A DNA stretch of 64,000 nucleotides from Acidobacteriaceae bacterium KBS 89 (GCA_000381605.1 KB906759.1:124001-188000); one strand, 5' to 3'. Shown: positions 34,526-44,112, counted from the first letter of the stretch. Notes: a model not told the origin generated them from the sequence alone. Translations and numbers: made by a program.

Positions 34526-36308
34526 GCGACTCGGACTTTTCCCCGCAGCCAAGATCCCCGTGTTGTCTCTTAGTGCAAAGGCTGAGGCCGTCGCCGCACA
34601 TCGGCAGCAAAGTCAGTTCGAGGTGCTAGTTCGACACCTTCTTTACCGTTTTTTTCACAATGAACTTCTGGCCTCGGATGATGAGACGAAGCGCGTAATG
34701 CAGATTAGCTATGCCGTCGCTCTCCCCGGGTTGCTGGTCGCGCTCTTTCTCTTTCCCGCCTACCATGCCTTCCCGCCGTATCCATTGCATCGTCCGTTCT
34801 GGTCGCAGGCGGCGGACCACTACTTCTATGTCATGTACTCCTTCATCGTCATGGGGGCGGCAACGGTATATGAATGGGATCTGCTGTTCCCCGATCTTCT
34901 CGACATCTTCGTCCTCTCACCACTTCCCATTCACAGCCGTCGTTTGTTCTTTGCTCGGGTGCTTGCCCTCACGATTTTCCTAATGCTGGTGCTGCTCGGA
35001 ACCAGTGCTCTTGGCACAATTTTTCTTCCTCTGGTTGCCGAACAGTCCAATTTTCCTCGTCACCTGTTTTCGCACGCAGTCGCTGTGACCATGAGCGGAG
35101 CCTTCGCCGCAACATCCTTTCTTGCACTTCAGGGCTTGCTACTCAATACGGTTGGCGAACGCATCTTTCGACGAATCACTCCTCTGCTTCAGGGCGGATC
35201 CATCATGCTTCTTCTCACTATACTGCTGCTGTTTCCAACCCTTTCCCAATTGCTCAAGGCTTTGCTCACCAGTGGTAGTCCGACCATCCGCTACTTCCCT
35301 CCTTTCTGGTTTCTCGGAATCTACGAACGTCTACTCGCAGGACCATCGGCGGCGCCTGTCTTTGATGAACTCGCACGCATTGGCTTCTACGCGCTCTTGG
35401 TCATGCTTGCCTGTACCCTGCTTACTTATCCACTCGCCTATCGCAGAAGAGTTCGTCAGCTCATCGAGGGATCCAGTGCAGTTGCCACAACGAACCGCGC
35501 TGGAGTGCCTTTGCGCTACCTCCTGCACGCAACAATTCTGCGCAAGCCATCCCAGAGAGCAATCTTTCACTTCATCAGCCAGACCATCCTCCGTTCTCAA
35601 CGCCAGCGGGTCATGCTGGCGATGTTCGGCGGCCTTGGTATTGCTCTCGCTCTGGCCGAAATGGTCATCCTGCGCGTCACAGCGGGCCATGTCCGCCCGG
35701 CTCTCTTAGCCAGCGGCATTCGCGCAGCAATTCCGATCGTGGCTTTCTGGACCGTTGTTGGGCTCCGCTCCGTGGTATCCGCACCTGTTGACCGCCGCGG
35801 CTCCTGGCTCTTCAGCGTTCTCATCGGACGTCCCCGCGCCAATCATCTCGAGGGCACTTTCCTATGGATCACACTTTGGGCTCTGATCGTCAGCGTGGGA
35901 ACCGCATTGGTCCTTCACGTACTCTCCCCCGCCAGCCTGAGAGATCCGCTCATCGTGGCAGGACAAGCATTAGTGGCCATCGCTATCTCTTTCCTTCTCG
36001 CTGATTTCTTTCTGTTCCCTATCCGCTACGTTCCTTTCACTCATCTTCACAAAGGTGTCATCACGGATCTGCCGCTCGCGGTTGTTCGCTACTTTGTTCT
36101 CTTTCCCATGTTCGTTGCGATCGTCGTTCACCAGGAAGCCTGGATCGAGGCAACACCCTCACATCTAATGAAAACGCTGTTTATCCTTTTCGCGGCCCAT
36201 TTGCTTCTTCAGAAGGCCCACGCCCGATCGATGCAGCAATACACGGTCGACACACCACCGGATGAGAGCGATGAGTTTCCTCAGCGCCTTGGACTTCGAG
36301 ATACCTAA
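34518..36308 (+). CDS. ABC transporter permease subunit
   Basis: 596 residues with about 12 hydrophobic spans. The ATG at 34518 overlaps the ATPase stop (ATGTCTGA). Segments such as LPGLLVALFLFPAYHAF, HYFYVMYSFIVMGAATVYEWDLLFPDLLD and HSRRLFFARVLALTIFL resemble acidobacterial ABC-2 type permeases with a long form. Cytoplasmic loops are basic (RRRVRQLIEG). The pair with the upstream ATPase should export an unknown compound. The end converges on 36315 with 6 bp in between; no terminator is obvious there. Confidence 0.85.
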   Translation: MSERLGLFPAAKIPVLSLSAKAEAVAAHRQQSQFEVLVRHLLYRFFHNELLASDDETKRVMQISYAVALPGLLVALFLFPAYHAFPPYPLHRPFWSQAADHYFYVMYSFIVMGAATVYEWDLLFPDLLDIFVLSPLPIHSRRLFFARVLALTIFLMLVLLGTSALGTIFLPLVAEQSNFPRHLFSHAVAVTMSGAFAATSFLALQGLLLNTVGERIFRRITPLLQGGSIMLLLTILLLFPTLSQLLKALLTSGSPTIRYFPPFWFLGIYERLLAGPSAAPVFDELARIGFYALLVMLACTLLTYPLAYRRRVRQLIEGSSAVATTNRAGVPLRYLLHATILRKPSQRAIFHFISQTILRSQRQRVMLAMFGGLGIALALAEMVILRVTAGHVRPALLASGIRAAIPIVAFWTVVGLRSVVSAPVDRRGSWLFSVLIGRPRANHLEGTFLWITLWALIVSVGTALVLHVLSPASLRDPLIVAGQALVAIAISFLLADFFLFPIRYVPFTHLHKGVITDLPLAVVRYFVLFPMFVAIVVHQEAWIEATPSHLMKTLFILFAAHLLLQKAHARSMQQYTVDTPPDESDEFPQRLGLRDT

Positions 36309-36314
36309 TCCGCG

Positions 36315-37532
36315 TCAGGGTCGCGTGCTCCATCCCAGTCCCTTGAGCTTCAACTTGCTCACGTGCACGTCGTACCCCGTCCCTGGCAGTAACGACTGCA
36401 GTGTGAAAAGATCCGTTTCGCCCGACTTGACTTCGCGGTACCGGTATATCCCGACCTCTCCCTCCGAGTCCTCTGTCCCATGCGAGGGTGCATCAAGGAA
36501 GCGCTGCGCGTCCGCAACGCTCGCCGTTCCGTGAGAGGCGCTGCTGCCCAAACCCTCGGCAGCGTACGATCGTACGAGTTTGATCCAATACTGGGCAAGC
36601 AACTCCGTATCGGAGAAGATATCCGCCCAGATGACTTCGCCCCGTACAGCCACCACCACTCCAACTGCATGCTCCTGCCGTAGAGTTGCCAGAGCCTGCT
36701 CCCGGGACTTCAAGACACCAGACGTCTCTTCATCTACCTTTGCGCTTACCACCTGCGTTTGCATCGCTTTGGCATAACTTGTCGTTCCGAGAGCCGCGCT
36801 ACCATCGACGACTGTTCCTGGTGTCGCGGTTCTGCCGTGGAGTGATTCCACGATCGGTCCCGAGCTTCCACCTGGGGCCGAAGGAGCAGCCGTCGCCGTT
36901 GCCATCGTCGATATCGCTCCATTCACGGAGTTCCATACCTTCTGCTGATCTTTTGCCACCATCGCTTGCTGGCGGACCGTGGGTTGCACCATAAAACTTC
37001 CCACTGGACTTCTCGCGGTCGTGCCGAACTTAGCCGAGCTCTCCGTCCAACGCCCGTGCTCAATACAGAAGACGGACAGATCAATCGGATCCGCGCCCGC
37101 CGGGACAATCCTGTCCTTTGCGATCACCCGATCCTGCTTGCCGCCCGTTACGATCTCTCCGGCGAGCAACAGAAGTGGACGTTTCGAGTTGTTCACCAGC
37201 ACCAGCGTATTCACCCGGTCTCCTGTGTAGCGCCACTGCGCAGCTCCGCCGCGCGGCCGCACAAGGCCCCGTACCTTGCCTGCCTCCGTCACCTCGACCT
37301 CTCCACTCTTCAGTCCCTCATCGAGTGTGAGGAACTGGTCTGCGGGTGTCGCCTTCCCATCCACTCGTACGATTGGAAATAAGGCCAGATCCCCGCTCTG
37401 AATCGGCTTGAGGACGCGATACGCGCCGTCTATTGAACCTGCCGCCACCTGGTCTCCCCATCCTGACAGCAGGACCGCAACCGTCAATGTCATCAAAACA
37501 GCCACTAACCGCACGATCGGCGCCTTGCGCAT
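36315..37532 (-). CDS. exported ARPP-1-type domain protein
   Basis: 405 residues from ATG 37532, which has GGGAGGG upstream; the frame runs open further but without good starts. A hydrophobic N-terminus (LVAVLMTLTVAVLLSGWG) is a signal peptide or anchor. Residues 40-170 match the ARPP-1 domain (a family I recall as associated with ARG and rhodanese-phosphatase genes): FLTLDEGLKSGEVEVTEAG, LVLVNNSKRPLLLLAGEIV, GGKQDRVIAKDRIVPAG and DLSVFCIEHGRWT. A Gly/Ser/Ala linker (APSAPGGSSGP) follows, then a C-terminal repeat of the fold. Function unknown. Divergent from the sigma factor gene. Confidence 0.72.
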   Translation of the reverse strand: MRKAPIVRLVAVLMTLTVAVLLSGWGDQVAAGSIDGAYRVLKPIQSGDLALFPIVRVDGKATPADQFLTLDEGLKSGEVEVTEAGKVRGLVRPRGGAAQWRYTGDRVNTLVLVNNSKRPLLLLAGEIVTGGKQDRVIAKDRIVPAGADPIDLSVFCIEHGRWTESSAKFGTTARSPVGSFMVQPTVRQQAMVAKDQQKVWNSVNGAISTMATATAAPSAPGGSSGPIVESLHGRTATPGTVVDGSAALGTTSYAKAMQTQVVSAKVDEETSGVLKSREQALATLRQEHAVGVVVAVRGEVIWADIFSDTELLAQYWIKLVRSYAAEGLGSSASHGTASVADAQRFLDAPSHGTEDSEGEVGIYRYREVKSGETDLFTLQSLLPGTGYDVHVSKLKLKGLGWSTRP

Positions 37533-37668
37533 AACAAGCCCTCCCCTGGACCAAGGCCATATACCGGACTTCTGACTTAGGAACGCGCTCTTCGAACTCT
37601 CTTGCCAAGTTTTTTTTGAGCATCTTTTCGTCGGCCCGCGTCCAAGCGACAGGAGTACCTTTGACAAC

Positions 37669-38667
37669 GTGGACACGGCCTCATCCCAACCCGGCGAGCT
37701 CACCCTCTCATTGCCGTCTTCGCGCCGTGCCGTTGCCCCCGCTGAAATCCCGGTCGACCTTCCAACCAGCGTTCTATCCACTCTTCCAGAGGAACTCGTT
37801 GAGGAGCTTTGGCTAGCCGCGGCTGCGGAAACATGCGAACTTACCCGCGACGAACTTGCCGCCGCCCTTAGCACCATCGGCTCGAAGAGTAACTGTGGTC
37901 TATCTCATGAGATCCATCCGAACTCCGCTCAGAAGGCCGCGTTCTTCCGTGGACTTCGACTTCCGGAGTTAGCCCTGGCCCAAGCGTGCGGCCTAGGCCG
38001 CGAAGTTGCCTGGGAACGTTTTATTGCACTCTACCGCACGCCCCTTACTCAGGCCGCCATCTCCATTGCCAGCTCAGCCACACTTGGCCATGACCTGGCA
38101 GATTCCCTGTATTCCGAGCTGTTCGGAACTACGGAACGCGATGGACGCCGACGGTCACCGCTCGCGTCCTACTCCGGTCGCGGCTCTCTCCTTGGCTGGC
38201 TACGTACCACTCTCGCCCAGCGATACATCGACCATCACCGCCGCACGCGTCGCGAAACTCCACTCGATACGTATGACGCCCCCGCGCCACCGCCCTCTCT
38301 TGCACACCTCCCAGCCGAAGTCCACCGACTCGCACTGGCGGTCACGCGCACTCTCGAATCCCTCGTTCCCGAAGAACGCTTTCTACTGTCGTCTTACTTT
38401 CTCGACCAGCAGACTCTGCGGCAGATAGCGTGTCTCCTTCATGTTCACGAAGCCACCGTAAGCCGTAAGCTCAAGCGGCTTACCGCCCATCTCCGCAAGC
38501 AGCTTCTCCGCGATCTCCAATTCGGGGGTCTAAGTAAGCGAGCAGCAGAAGAGGCGCTGGGCACCGATCCGCGAGACATCGAATTAAACATGCGAACACT
38601 ACTGCAATCTTCTCTGCCTGACACGTTCCTTAATCATGTGAGCGACGTGGAGCCAGACCAACGATGA
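37669..38667 (+). CDS. sigma-70-family RNA polymerase sigma factor (ECF-like)
   Basis: 332 residues from a GTG; AGGAG at 37651-37655 is 13 bp away, so the start is uncertain. Residues 105-200 form region 2 (EVAWERFIALYRTPLTQAA, LGWLRTTLAQRYIDHHRRTRR), and residues 220-290 region 4 with a helix-turn-helix (LRQIACLLHVHEATVSRKLK). An extra N-terminal 100 residues are unusual for ECF factors and rich in Ala, Leu and Glu. The stop overlaps the next gene by ATGA. It should direct a small regulon under control of the downstream anti-sigma factor. Confidence 0.85.
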   Translation: MDTASSQPGELTLSLPSSRRAVAPAEIPVDLPTSVLSTLPEELVEELWLAAAAETCELTRDELAAALSTIGSKSNCGLSHEIHPNSAQKAAFFRGLRLPELALAQACGLGREVAWERFIALYRTPLTQAAISIASSATLGHDLADSLYSELFGTTERDGRRRSPLASYSGRGSLLGWLRTTLAQRYIDHHRRTRRETPLDTYDAPAPPPSLAHLPAEVHRLALAVTRTLESLVPEERFLLSSYFLDQQTLRQIACLLHVHEATVSRKLKRLTAHLRKQLLRDLQFGGLSKRAAEEALGTDPRDIELNMRTLLQSSLPDTFLNHVSDVEPDQR

Positions 38668-39881
38668 GTGATCGAACCCAACCCGGCCAGCATCCCGATA
38701 CGGATCAGCTGAACGCGTTCATCGAGCAGGCTTTGCCGCTCCACGAACAAGAGCAGACTCTCGCGCATCTTGCCATCTGCGCCGACTGCCGCCAGATCGT
38801 GTACCTCTCTCAGCAGTCGGGCCAAGGCGAGGCCCAAGCAACCGAGACAACCCTTCCCAAGCCCTGGTTCTCCGGCTGGAAGGTGGCTCTGCCCGCCGCG
38901 GCCGCGCTTGCGTGTCTTGCTATCGTCACGATCCATCTTCGCAGTACTCGCGTGAGCAACACGAACAACAATACCGCTGCAACATCGATTGAAATCTCAG
39001 GACCGCCCGTACCCATGCCCGAGGCGCCGTCAGTTCCACAACCCGATCAAGCAAAATCGGTTCCTCCGAAGAGCCCTAGAAACCGACTCGGTGTCGTCTC
39101 CCCGATCGTGACTCCGGGCGGCGCATTAGCGGCGGGGAATGTTGGACGCGCCGGTGGAAATTTGCAACTGCAGAGCATGAGCACGCTGCCGCTCCACGAG
39201 CGCAATGCTACATTCCTCCCACAGGCTTCGACTGCATCCGCATCCGCGTCGATCCATGGATCGATCCAGAGATCAACCAATGAGTCGCGCGACTCGATAA
39301 CGAATGCGGCACCCGCTCCTGGGGTGATGGCGCGTTCGCCTGATTCCGGCACCGCCTTACAGGGAAAACCTGCCGCGCCCGAAGCAAGGAATGACCTGCA
39401 AGCAAACGCCACTATTGCCGTCGCGCCTCCGCTGTCGGCACCTTCGACCAGGGTCGCTGGCGTCAGTCAAACGGTCGACGTCACCCCGACGACGTCTTTA
39501 GCTGCGTTCGGCCAGCAGCAAACCGCGAAACGGTTGCCCCCGCTACCTAGCCACCTCTCTGCACTTTCGGTAGTCTCGGACGTCTCGCAGACTCTCGCGA
39601 TCGACACCAGCGGCAAACTCTTTCTTAGCAACGATGGCACGTCGTGGCAGTCGGTTGAACCACAGTGGACAGGCCGCGCCGTCAAACTGCGACTCGCGCC
39701 ATCGCTACCACAGAGCCAGAGAGCGGCGGACAAAGTTACTGCAAACACCAATATGTCTCATGGTCGAACTGCGAGTATGGGCGGTTCTATTGCCTCGGCA
39801 CATCTAGCGGTGTTTGAACTCATCACCGACACAGGTGTCGTCTGGACCAGCGCTGACGGGCAAAACTGGAAGCAAAAATGA
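38664..39881 (+). CDS. membrane anti-sigma factor with zinc-finger N-terminus
   Basis: 405 residues. The cytoplasmic N-terminus has the ZAS motif His35-x3-Cys39-x2-Cys42 (LAHLAICADCRQ). One span at about 73-93 (VALPAAAALACLAIVTIHL). The periplasmic part begins with a long Pro/Ser/Ala-rich stretch and ends with two related motifs, LFLSNDGTSWQSVEPQW and VVWTSADGQNWKQK, each with S-x-DG-x-x-W as in BNR-type propeller repeats. It should hold the upstream sigma factor at the membrane until a signal arrives. Confidence 0.82.
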   Translation: MSDRTQPGQHPDTDQLNAFIEQALPLHEQEQTLAHLAICADCRQIVYLSQQSGQGEAQATETTLPKPWFSGWKVALPAAAALACLAIVTIHLRSTRVSNTNNNTAATSIEISGPPVPMPEAPSVPQPDQAKSVPPKSPRNRLGVVSPIVTPGGALAAGNVGRAGGNLQLQSMSTLPLHERNATFLPQASTASASASIHGSIQRSTNESRDSITNAAPAPGVMARSPDSGTALQGKPAAPEARNDLQANATIAVAPPLSAPSTRVAGVSQTVDVTPTTSLAAFGQQQTAKRLPPLPSHLSALSVVSDVSQTLAIDTSGKLFLSNDGTSWQSVEPQWTGRAVKLRLAPSLPQSQRAADKVTANTNMSHGRTASMGGSIASAHLAVFELITDTGVVWTSADGQNWKQK

Positions 39882-39932
39882 AGTTCCACTTCGCTTTGCA
39901 ATTCTGAGACGGTATGGGCATGCACACCTTGC

Positions 39933-40424
39933 TCAGTTCCTGGCCATTATTCTGCACAGACGTTCCAGGGATTGCTGCCACATCTTGCAGCACCACGCAC
40001 TCTCTCTGGGGTCTTTGAATCCGGTGTGTTTCAGTGCGAGGATACATCCGCTTGAACTATAACGTAGCTGTATATCAACCAGGGTTTCATGGGTGCCAAG
40101 AAAAGAAGTTGTTTTCCATACATAGCTAATCTGTTTCGAACTCACAACGCGACAAGTGCTATGGATGATCGTTTGAAGTTCTTCAGCGCGATAGAGATCA
40201 ATACGGAAAGCCTGTTCCGCTTCAAGATTGAAAACGAGTTGCAATGGGTCTGGGTTCGGTGCCTGGAGCCAGGCCTCGATATATTCCGGAATGCTAAGGG
40301 CATACATCACGCGACTACTTGCGGCCATAATCCGATAGGAAAGAACGACGTCGTTCGTCCGCTGGTTCTCAACCAGCCCCATCATTCCGGGGCTATTCAG
40401 AATATTCTGCTCAACGTTGCCCAT
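39933..40424 (-). CDS. SRPBCC/AHSA1-like protein
   Basis: 163 residues from ATG 40424, preceded by GAGGTG. A helix-grip (START-like) fold is suggested by ALSIPEYIEAWLQAP near residue 45, DLYRAEELQTIIHS, YVWKTTSFLGTHETLVDIQL and the final helix CCKMWQQSLERLCRIMARN. AHSA1-type proteins bind hydrophobic ligands or chaperones. It has no signal peptide. Isolated between the anti-sigma gene and a gene-free stretch. Specific role unknown. Confidence 0.7.
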   Translation of the reverse strand: MGNVEQNILNSPGMMGLVENQRTNDVVLSYRIMAASSRVMYALSIPEYIEAWLQAPNPDPLQLVFNLEAEQAFRIDLYRAEELQTIIHSTCRVVSSKQISYVWKTTSFLGTHETLVDIQLRYSSSGCILALKHTGFKDPRESAWCCKMWQQSLERLCRIMARN

Positions 40425-40755
40425 GTTCACCTCGCTCACATTGAGAGCAGCACTTGACCTGCCGAATTACTGTATCCCGGAAGTAATGTGACGACGATGC
40501 ATTATCAGGGGCCAACTGTTTCCTGGGTAGGCTAACCAGTAGTGAGAATTATGTTGGCAGCTAAGATGTGTGGTGTTTGTTGGCTGACGTATATGGGTTT
40601 CCAGACAACTCAAGGAGTTCCCTTCCATATTTCGGAATTGGGGTGAAGAACGGCGGGCAGGGATGAACGGGGTGAAATGCACTTGGCTTACCTGGTCCGG
40701 CATTGGCTGTTGCGAAGATCGCGCGACTACTCAATGCAAGAATCGGGATGCTTGC
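40425..40755. other. intergenic stretch without recognised features
   Basis: I see no SD-supported gene, RNA or strong hairpin here. It separates the SRPBCC gene promoter from the end of the LytTR regulator gene. Confidence 0.5.
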
Positions 40756-41508
40756 TCAACTATGAGTAAGCCATCCATTGATACGCGACCGGTAGCCGCG
40801 ACTCATAGCAAGCTTTTCTCCGTTTACCAGTACGACGGCATATTCGCCGTCAGTTTCGGTACGCACCTCTTTTACGTGCTGCAGGTTGACGATGGAAGAA
40901 CGGTGTACGCGTAAAAACATCTCCGGATCGAGCTTCTCTTCCAGGCGGGCCATGGTCTCGCGCAGCAAATGAGTTTCGCCTTGCGTGCATATTCGCACGT
41001 AATTCTCTTCTGCACTGATCCAGCGAATGTCTGACACCGGTAGGAAGACGATCCTTCCCCGCGATTTGAAGACGATACGGGTCGTATAGTGCCTTCCGTT
41101 CTGACCTTCAGCATTGGCAGGTTGTTGACTTGCGAGAAGTATCTCCTTACGAACGCGCTCCACAGCTGAAGAGAGTCGCTCCCGAGTGAAGGGCTTCAGA
41201 AGGTAATCCACGGCGTGGATTTCAAAGGCGCGCAACGCATACTGATCATGCGCCGTCGTGAAGATGATGTGCGGCATTTTCACGGTTTTGCTGGAACAGA
41301 GCTCGGTAGCGATATCAAAGCCGTCCATGCCGGGCATCTGAATATCAAGAAAAAGTAATTGCGGTCTGGTGGCGCGCACCAGCTCGATTGTCTCGCTCGC
41401 TGTGGTCCCTTCACCAACTATGTTAATTTCAGGCTCGTCGCGTAGAAGTTGGCGTAGCTTTTGCCGAGCGAGCAACTCGTCATCTGCCAAAACAGTATGA
41501 ATCATCAC
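40756..41508 (-). CDS. LytTR-family response regulator
   Basis: 250 residues. The receiver domain (1-125) has the acidic pair in LADDELL, the phosphorylated Asp in LLFLDIQMPGMDG and Lys in LLKPF. The C-terminal LytTR DNA-binding domain begins near residue 150 (IVFLPVSDIRWISAEENYV) and includes LRETMARLEEKL and FLRVHRSSIVN. It starts inside the kinase stop (ATGA overlap), so the two are one operon. Targets are often transport or envelope genes. Confidence 0.92.
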   Translation of the reverse strand: MMIHTVLADDELLARQKLRQLLRDEPEINIVGEGTTASETIELVRATRPQLLFLDIQMPGMDGFDIATELCSSKTVKMPHIIFTTAHDQYALRAFEIHAVDYLLKPFTRERLSSAVERVRKEILLASQQPANAEGQNGRHYTTRIVFKSRGRIVFLPVSDIRWISAEENYVRICTQGETHLLRETMARLEEKLDPEMFLRVHRSSIVNLQHVKEVRTETDGEYAVVLVNGEKLAMSRGYRSRINGWLTHS

Positions 41509-42590
41509 ACACCATACCCCGTGAGCTTTTCGGTTGGACGTTCTGAGAACTGCAACGGGAGCGTTACGGTAACCTGGACTTTACCCTGCGCGATCTCCTC
41601 CATGGTGAAAGCCTGGTCGTTCCCGTAGTGCAAACGCAAACGGTCTCTTACATTGGCAAGTCCAACACCCTGACGTCCGTTGCCGTTCGAGGATGCTGGG
41701 TGCAAGCCCAATCCACTGTTAATCACGCTGATCCTGAGTGCTGTGTTTTGTCGTCGCACGTCCACAACAATCACACCATCCCTGTCCAGCCTCGAGAGGC
41801 CGTGAGTGTAAGCATTTTCGATAACCGGCTGCAGAAGCATGGCCGGAACCAGTGCATCGTGCAGATCTGATTCGACAGAGACCTCCTGAAGCACACGGCC
41901 GGTGAATCTGCGGTCCTGCATTGCCAGATACATCTCTATAAATTCCATTTCATCGCTGAGAGGGATCAATTGCACCTCGCCGCGTTCCAACGTGATACGC
42001 AGAAGGCTGCTGAGTTGTTCCAACATTTTGTCGGCGGCCACAATGTCGGTCTGCATCAGGCTGGAGATACTGTTCATCGTGTTGAAAAGAAAATGCGGAT
42101 TGAGCTGCATGCGAAGCGCGCGCAGCTGGGCGTTGGCAAATTGCGTCTCCAGTTGGATCGCGGCGTACTCTTTTTCTCGATAGAGCCTGTAGTAGCCGAT
42201 GCCGCGAAACAGAAAGAATACCGACCAGAAGAAGACCAGGCTGTCCACCAGTTCCGCATCTAGTTCAAATAGAACGCGATGCCAGTAGGTCATACGAGTC
42301 ATCCCAAGCGGCAGCTGAGGGAAGACCGCGACCCAAATCATCTCTTCGACAACACTTACTAACAGACTGAGCGGCAGGACAACAGCCACCATGGTGAAGA
42401 GGCCCGCACTCTGCACGTGCCTTCCCAGGCGCCACCAAAGCAGCCAGCAGATGGTTCCCAGAAGAAAATATTGCACGCACCACGCTGCCATCAGAAGCCT
42501 AAACGTAATGATGACGTGCTTGTTCCACGAGTGCATACTGACCCAGTCCTGCAATCCGAACAACATCCCCAGCAACGTGAATGCTCCCAC
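41505..42590 (-). CDS. LytS/YehU-type sensor histidine kinase
   Basis: 361 residues from a GTG at 42590; the frame is open upstream to about 42683 and the codons from a CTG at 42653 read as a natural continuation (ALPFLNPIVFVGAFTLLG), with TM1 beginning before the GTG, so the true start is probably upstream and non-standard. About five spans cover residues 1-140. The His_kinase motif is LNPHFLFNTMNSISS, with the phospho-acceptor His, and the ATPase part has QPVIENAYTHGL and GVGLANVRDRL. Partner of the LytTR regulator. Confidence 0.85.
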   Translation of the reverse strand: MGAFTLLGMLFGLQDWVSMHSWNKHVIITFRLLMAAWCVQYFLLGTICWLLWWRLGRHVQSAGLFTMVAVVLPLSLLVSVVEEMIWVAVFPQLPLGMTRMTYWHRVLFELDAELVDSLVFFWSVFFLFRGIGYYRLYREKEYAAIQLETQFANAQLRALRMQLNPHFLFNTMNSISSLMQTDIVAADKMLEQLSSLLRITLERGEVQLIPLSDEMEFIEMYLAMQDRRFTGRVLQEVSVESDLHDALVPAMLLQPVIENAYTHGLSRLDRDGVIVVDVRRQNTALRISVINSGLGLHPASSNGNGRQGVGLANVRDRLRLHYGNDQAFTMEEIAQGKVQVTVTLPLQFSERPTEKLTGYGV

Positions 42591-42676
42591 GAAGACGATC
42601 GGGTTCAGGAATGGAAGTGCTGCACGATCTTTAGTCCTTGCAAATACGTTCAGTAGCGGACCCTGCGCTTTCTGTG

Positions 42677-42704
42677 CAAACTACACAAGTCAAACTACAC
42701 AAGT
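42677..42704. repeat. 14-bp perfect tandem duplication
   Basis: CAAACTACACAAGT occurs twice head to tail (42677-42690, 42691-42704), in the gap between the Sel1 gene stop and the kinase gene. A regulator-binding pair or a slippage product are both possible. Confidence 0.7.
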
Positions 42705-43840
42705 CATAAGGAACTGGAAAGGGGAAGCAATTGGCCCGCGGAAGACCCATCCGGGGCAATCGCCAACGCGGCCGGCGGGAAATCGCGCTTTGTAGCTCCA
42801 TCCTTATAGACGTATGCAAGGGCAATCGAGTGATGTTCAAACCATTCATTTGCGGCAGAATTTGCGGCCTGGCAGCGCTCAGGACTAATCGTGCCCTCGA
42901 GGACTTCTAAGTCACGCTTTATCATAAGTTCCGCGTCCTTCCTGCCCTGGAGCACGGCAATTCGGAAGTGCCGGTATGCTGCTTCCTTGTCCACAGGGAC
43001 GCCACGCCCGTCTCGTGCCAGGATGCCAAGTACCACCGAGGATTTCCAGCTTCCTGCGTTAGCCGCTGTCTCTATGAGGTTGAGGGCCTGCCCAGGGGTT
43101 TGCTTTACTTCAGGGTGATTTATCAGCAACAGCCCAAGAGAATGCATTGCTGGAACATACCCGGCGTCGGTGGCCACGCGCAACAGCTCCGCTGCTTTGG
43201 GGAGATCGTGCGGATGGTCTGCATACACCGAGTAGAGCGATCCGAGATTGAAACCGGCAAGAGGATCATGCAGCTTCAGCCCCGATTCAAACCACTTCTC
43301 CGCAGCAACCTTGTCCTCATTTACGGCAATTCCGAAGAAGTAGAGCAATCCAAGATATGTGGCTGCTGTACCGTTTCCCTGCTGGAAGGCCTGCGTCAAC
43401 AATCGCACCGCCATATCGTCGTTTTTCTGGACGCCAGACCCACGGAGGTAAGCAATCGCCAAATTGACCTTGGCTCTGGGTAACCCGGCGGACGAAGCAA
43501 GTTGATACCAATGGAATGCGCGTTTGGAATCGCGAGTAACGCCGATCCCCGCTTGATAGAAGTAGCCAATCTGGTTTTGCGCTTCCGGGCTGCCTAGTCC
43601 CGCGGCTTTTTCATACCAATAGGCTGCCATCTTCGGGTCTCGCTCCACACCGGATCCGGTAAAGTAATCTCCCGCCAGCACGATCTCATCGCGAATCGAT
43701 CCTTGCTCAGCCAAAGTACGAATACGCGACAGTTCTGACGCAGGCCCGGTGTCGGCGGGAGGTCCAACAGCCCATAGCGCCGGAACAAGTAAGAGAACAG
43801 GGGCCCCAAGGTAACGGATGACTTTCCAAGTGGTAATCAT
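42704..43840 (-). CDS. exported Sel1-repeat (TPR-like) protein
   Basis: 378 residues from ATG 43840, behind GGAGGAAA. The N-terminus (VIRYLGAPVLLLVPALWAVG) is a signal peptide or anchor. About seven Sel1 repeats of 36 residues cover residues 45-320, with the pattern G-x-G-V-x-x-D-x-x-x-A-x-x-W-Y-x-x-A (DYFTGSGVERDPKMAAYWYEKA, shown here by its AAYWYEKAAGLG part, and YFYQAGIGVTRDSKRAFHWY). Such solenoids mediate protein contacts. It precedes the histidine kinase on the same strand and may be co-transcribed, so it could act as its extracytoplasmic partner. Confidence 0.85.
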   Translation of the reverse strand: MITTWKVIRYLGAPVLLLVPALWAVGPPADTGPASELSRIRTLAEQGSIRDEIVLAGDYFTGSGVERDPKMAAYWYEKAAGLGSPEAQNQIGYFYQAGIGVTRDSKRAFHWYQLASSAGLPRAKVNLAIAYLRGSGVQKNDDMAVRLLTQAFQQGNGTAATYLGLLYFFGIAVNEDKVAAEKWFESGLKLHDPLAGFNLGSLYSVYADHPHDLPKAAELLRVATDAGYVPAMHSLGLLLINHPEVKQTPGQALNLIETAANAGSWKSSVVLGILARDGRGVPVDKEAAYRHFRIAVLQGRKDAELMIKRDLEVLEGTISPERCQAANSAANEWFEHHSIALAYVYKDGATKRDFPPAALAIAPDGSSAGQLLPLSSSL

Positions 43841-44061
43841 CAGGGTTTCCTCCAATGCAGACTTAGGAGCTACTTGTGGCTCTTGGAAGGCTCTGGAAGG
43901 GTCACGATGTCCCCTAGACGTGATCCGCTACGCAATGGTGATCGGGATAGTTCCGCGGTTCCCAGGCATCCAGCCCACGAATCGTGCGGTCTAAACCCAG
44001 ACCAATACCGCTGACGGAAACAATCTGGTCATTCGTCACAAAAATCCCTATTAAAAGAAGA

Positions 44062-44092
44062 AGCGGGCCGGAAGCAGTACTTCCAGCCCGCT
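44062..44092 (-). terminator. terminator after the second Oar-like receptor
   Basis: A 13-bp imperfect stem (AGCGGGCCGGAAG 44062-44074 with CTTCCAGCCCGCT 44080-44092) and a 5-nt loop; on the minus strand it is followed by a T-rich TTCTTCTTTTAAT tail. It starts 21 bp after the receptor stop. Confidence 0.75.
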
Positions 44093-44112
44093 GGGGAAAT
44101 TACGAGTACTCG

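Noticed and set aside
39814..40062. 82-codon plus-strand frame after the anti-sigma gene
   Set aside because: Overlaps the end of the anti-sigma gene and the SRPBCC gene on the other strand, with no SD.
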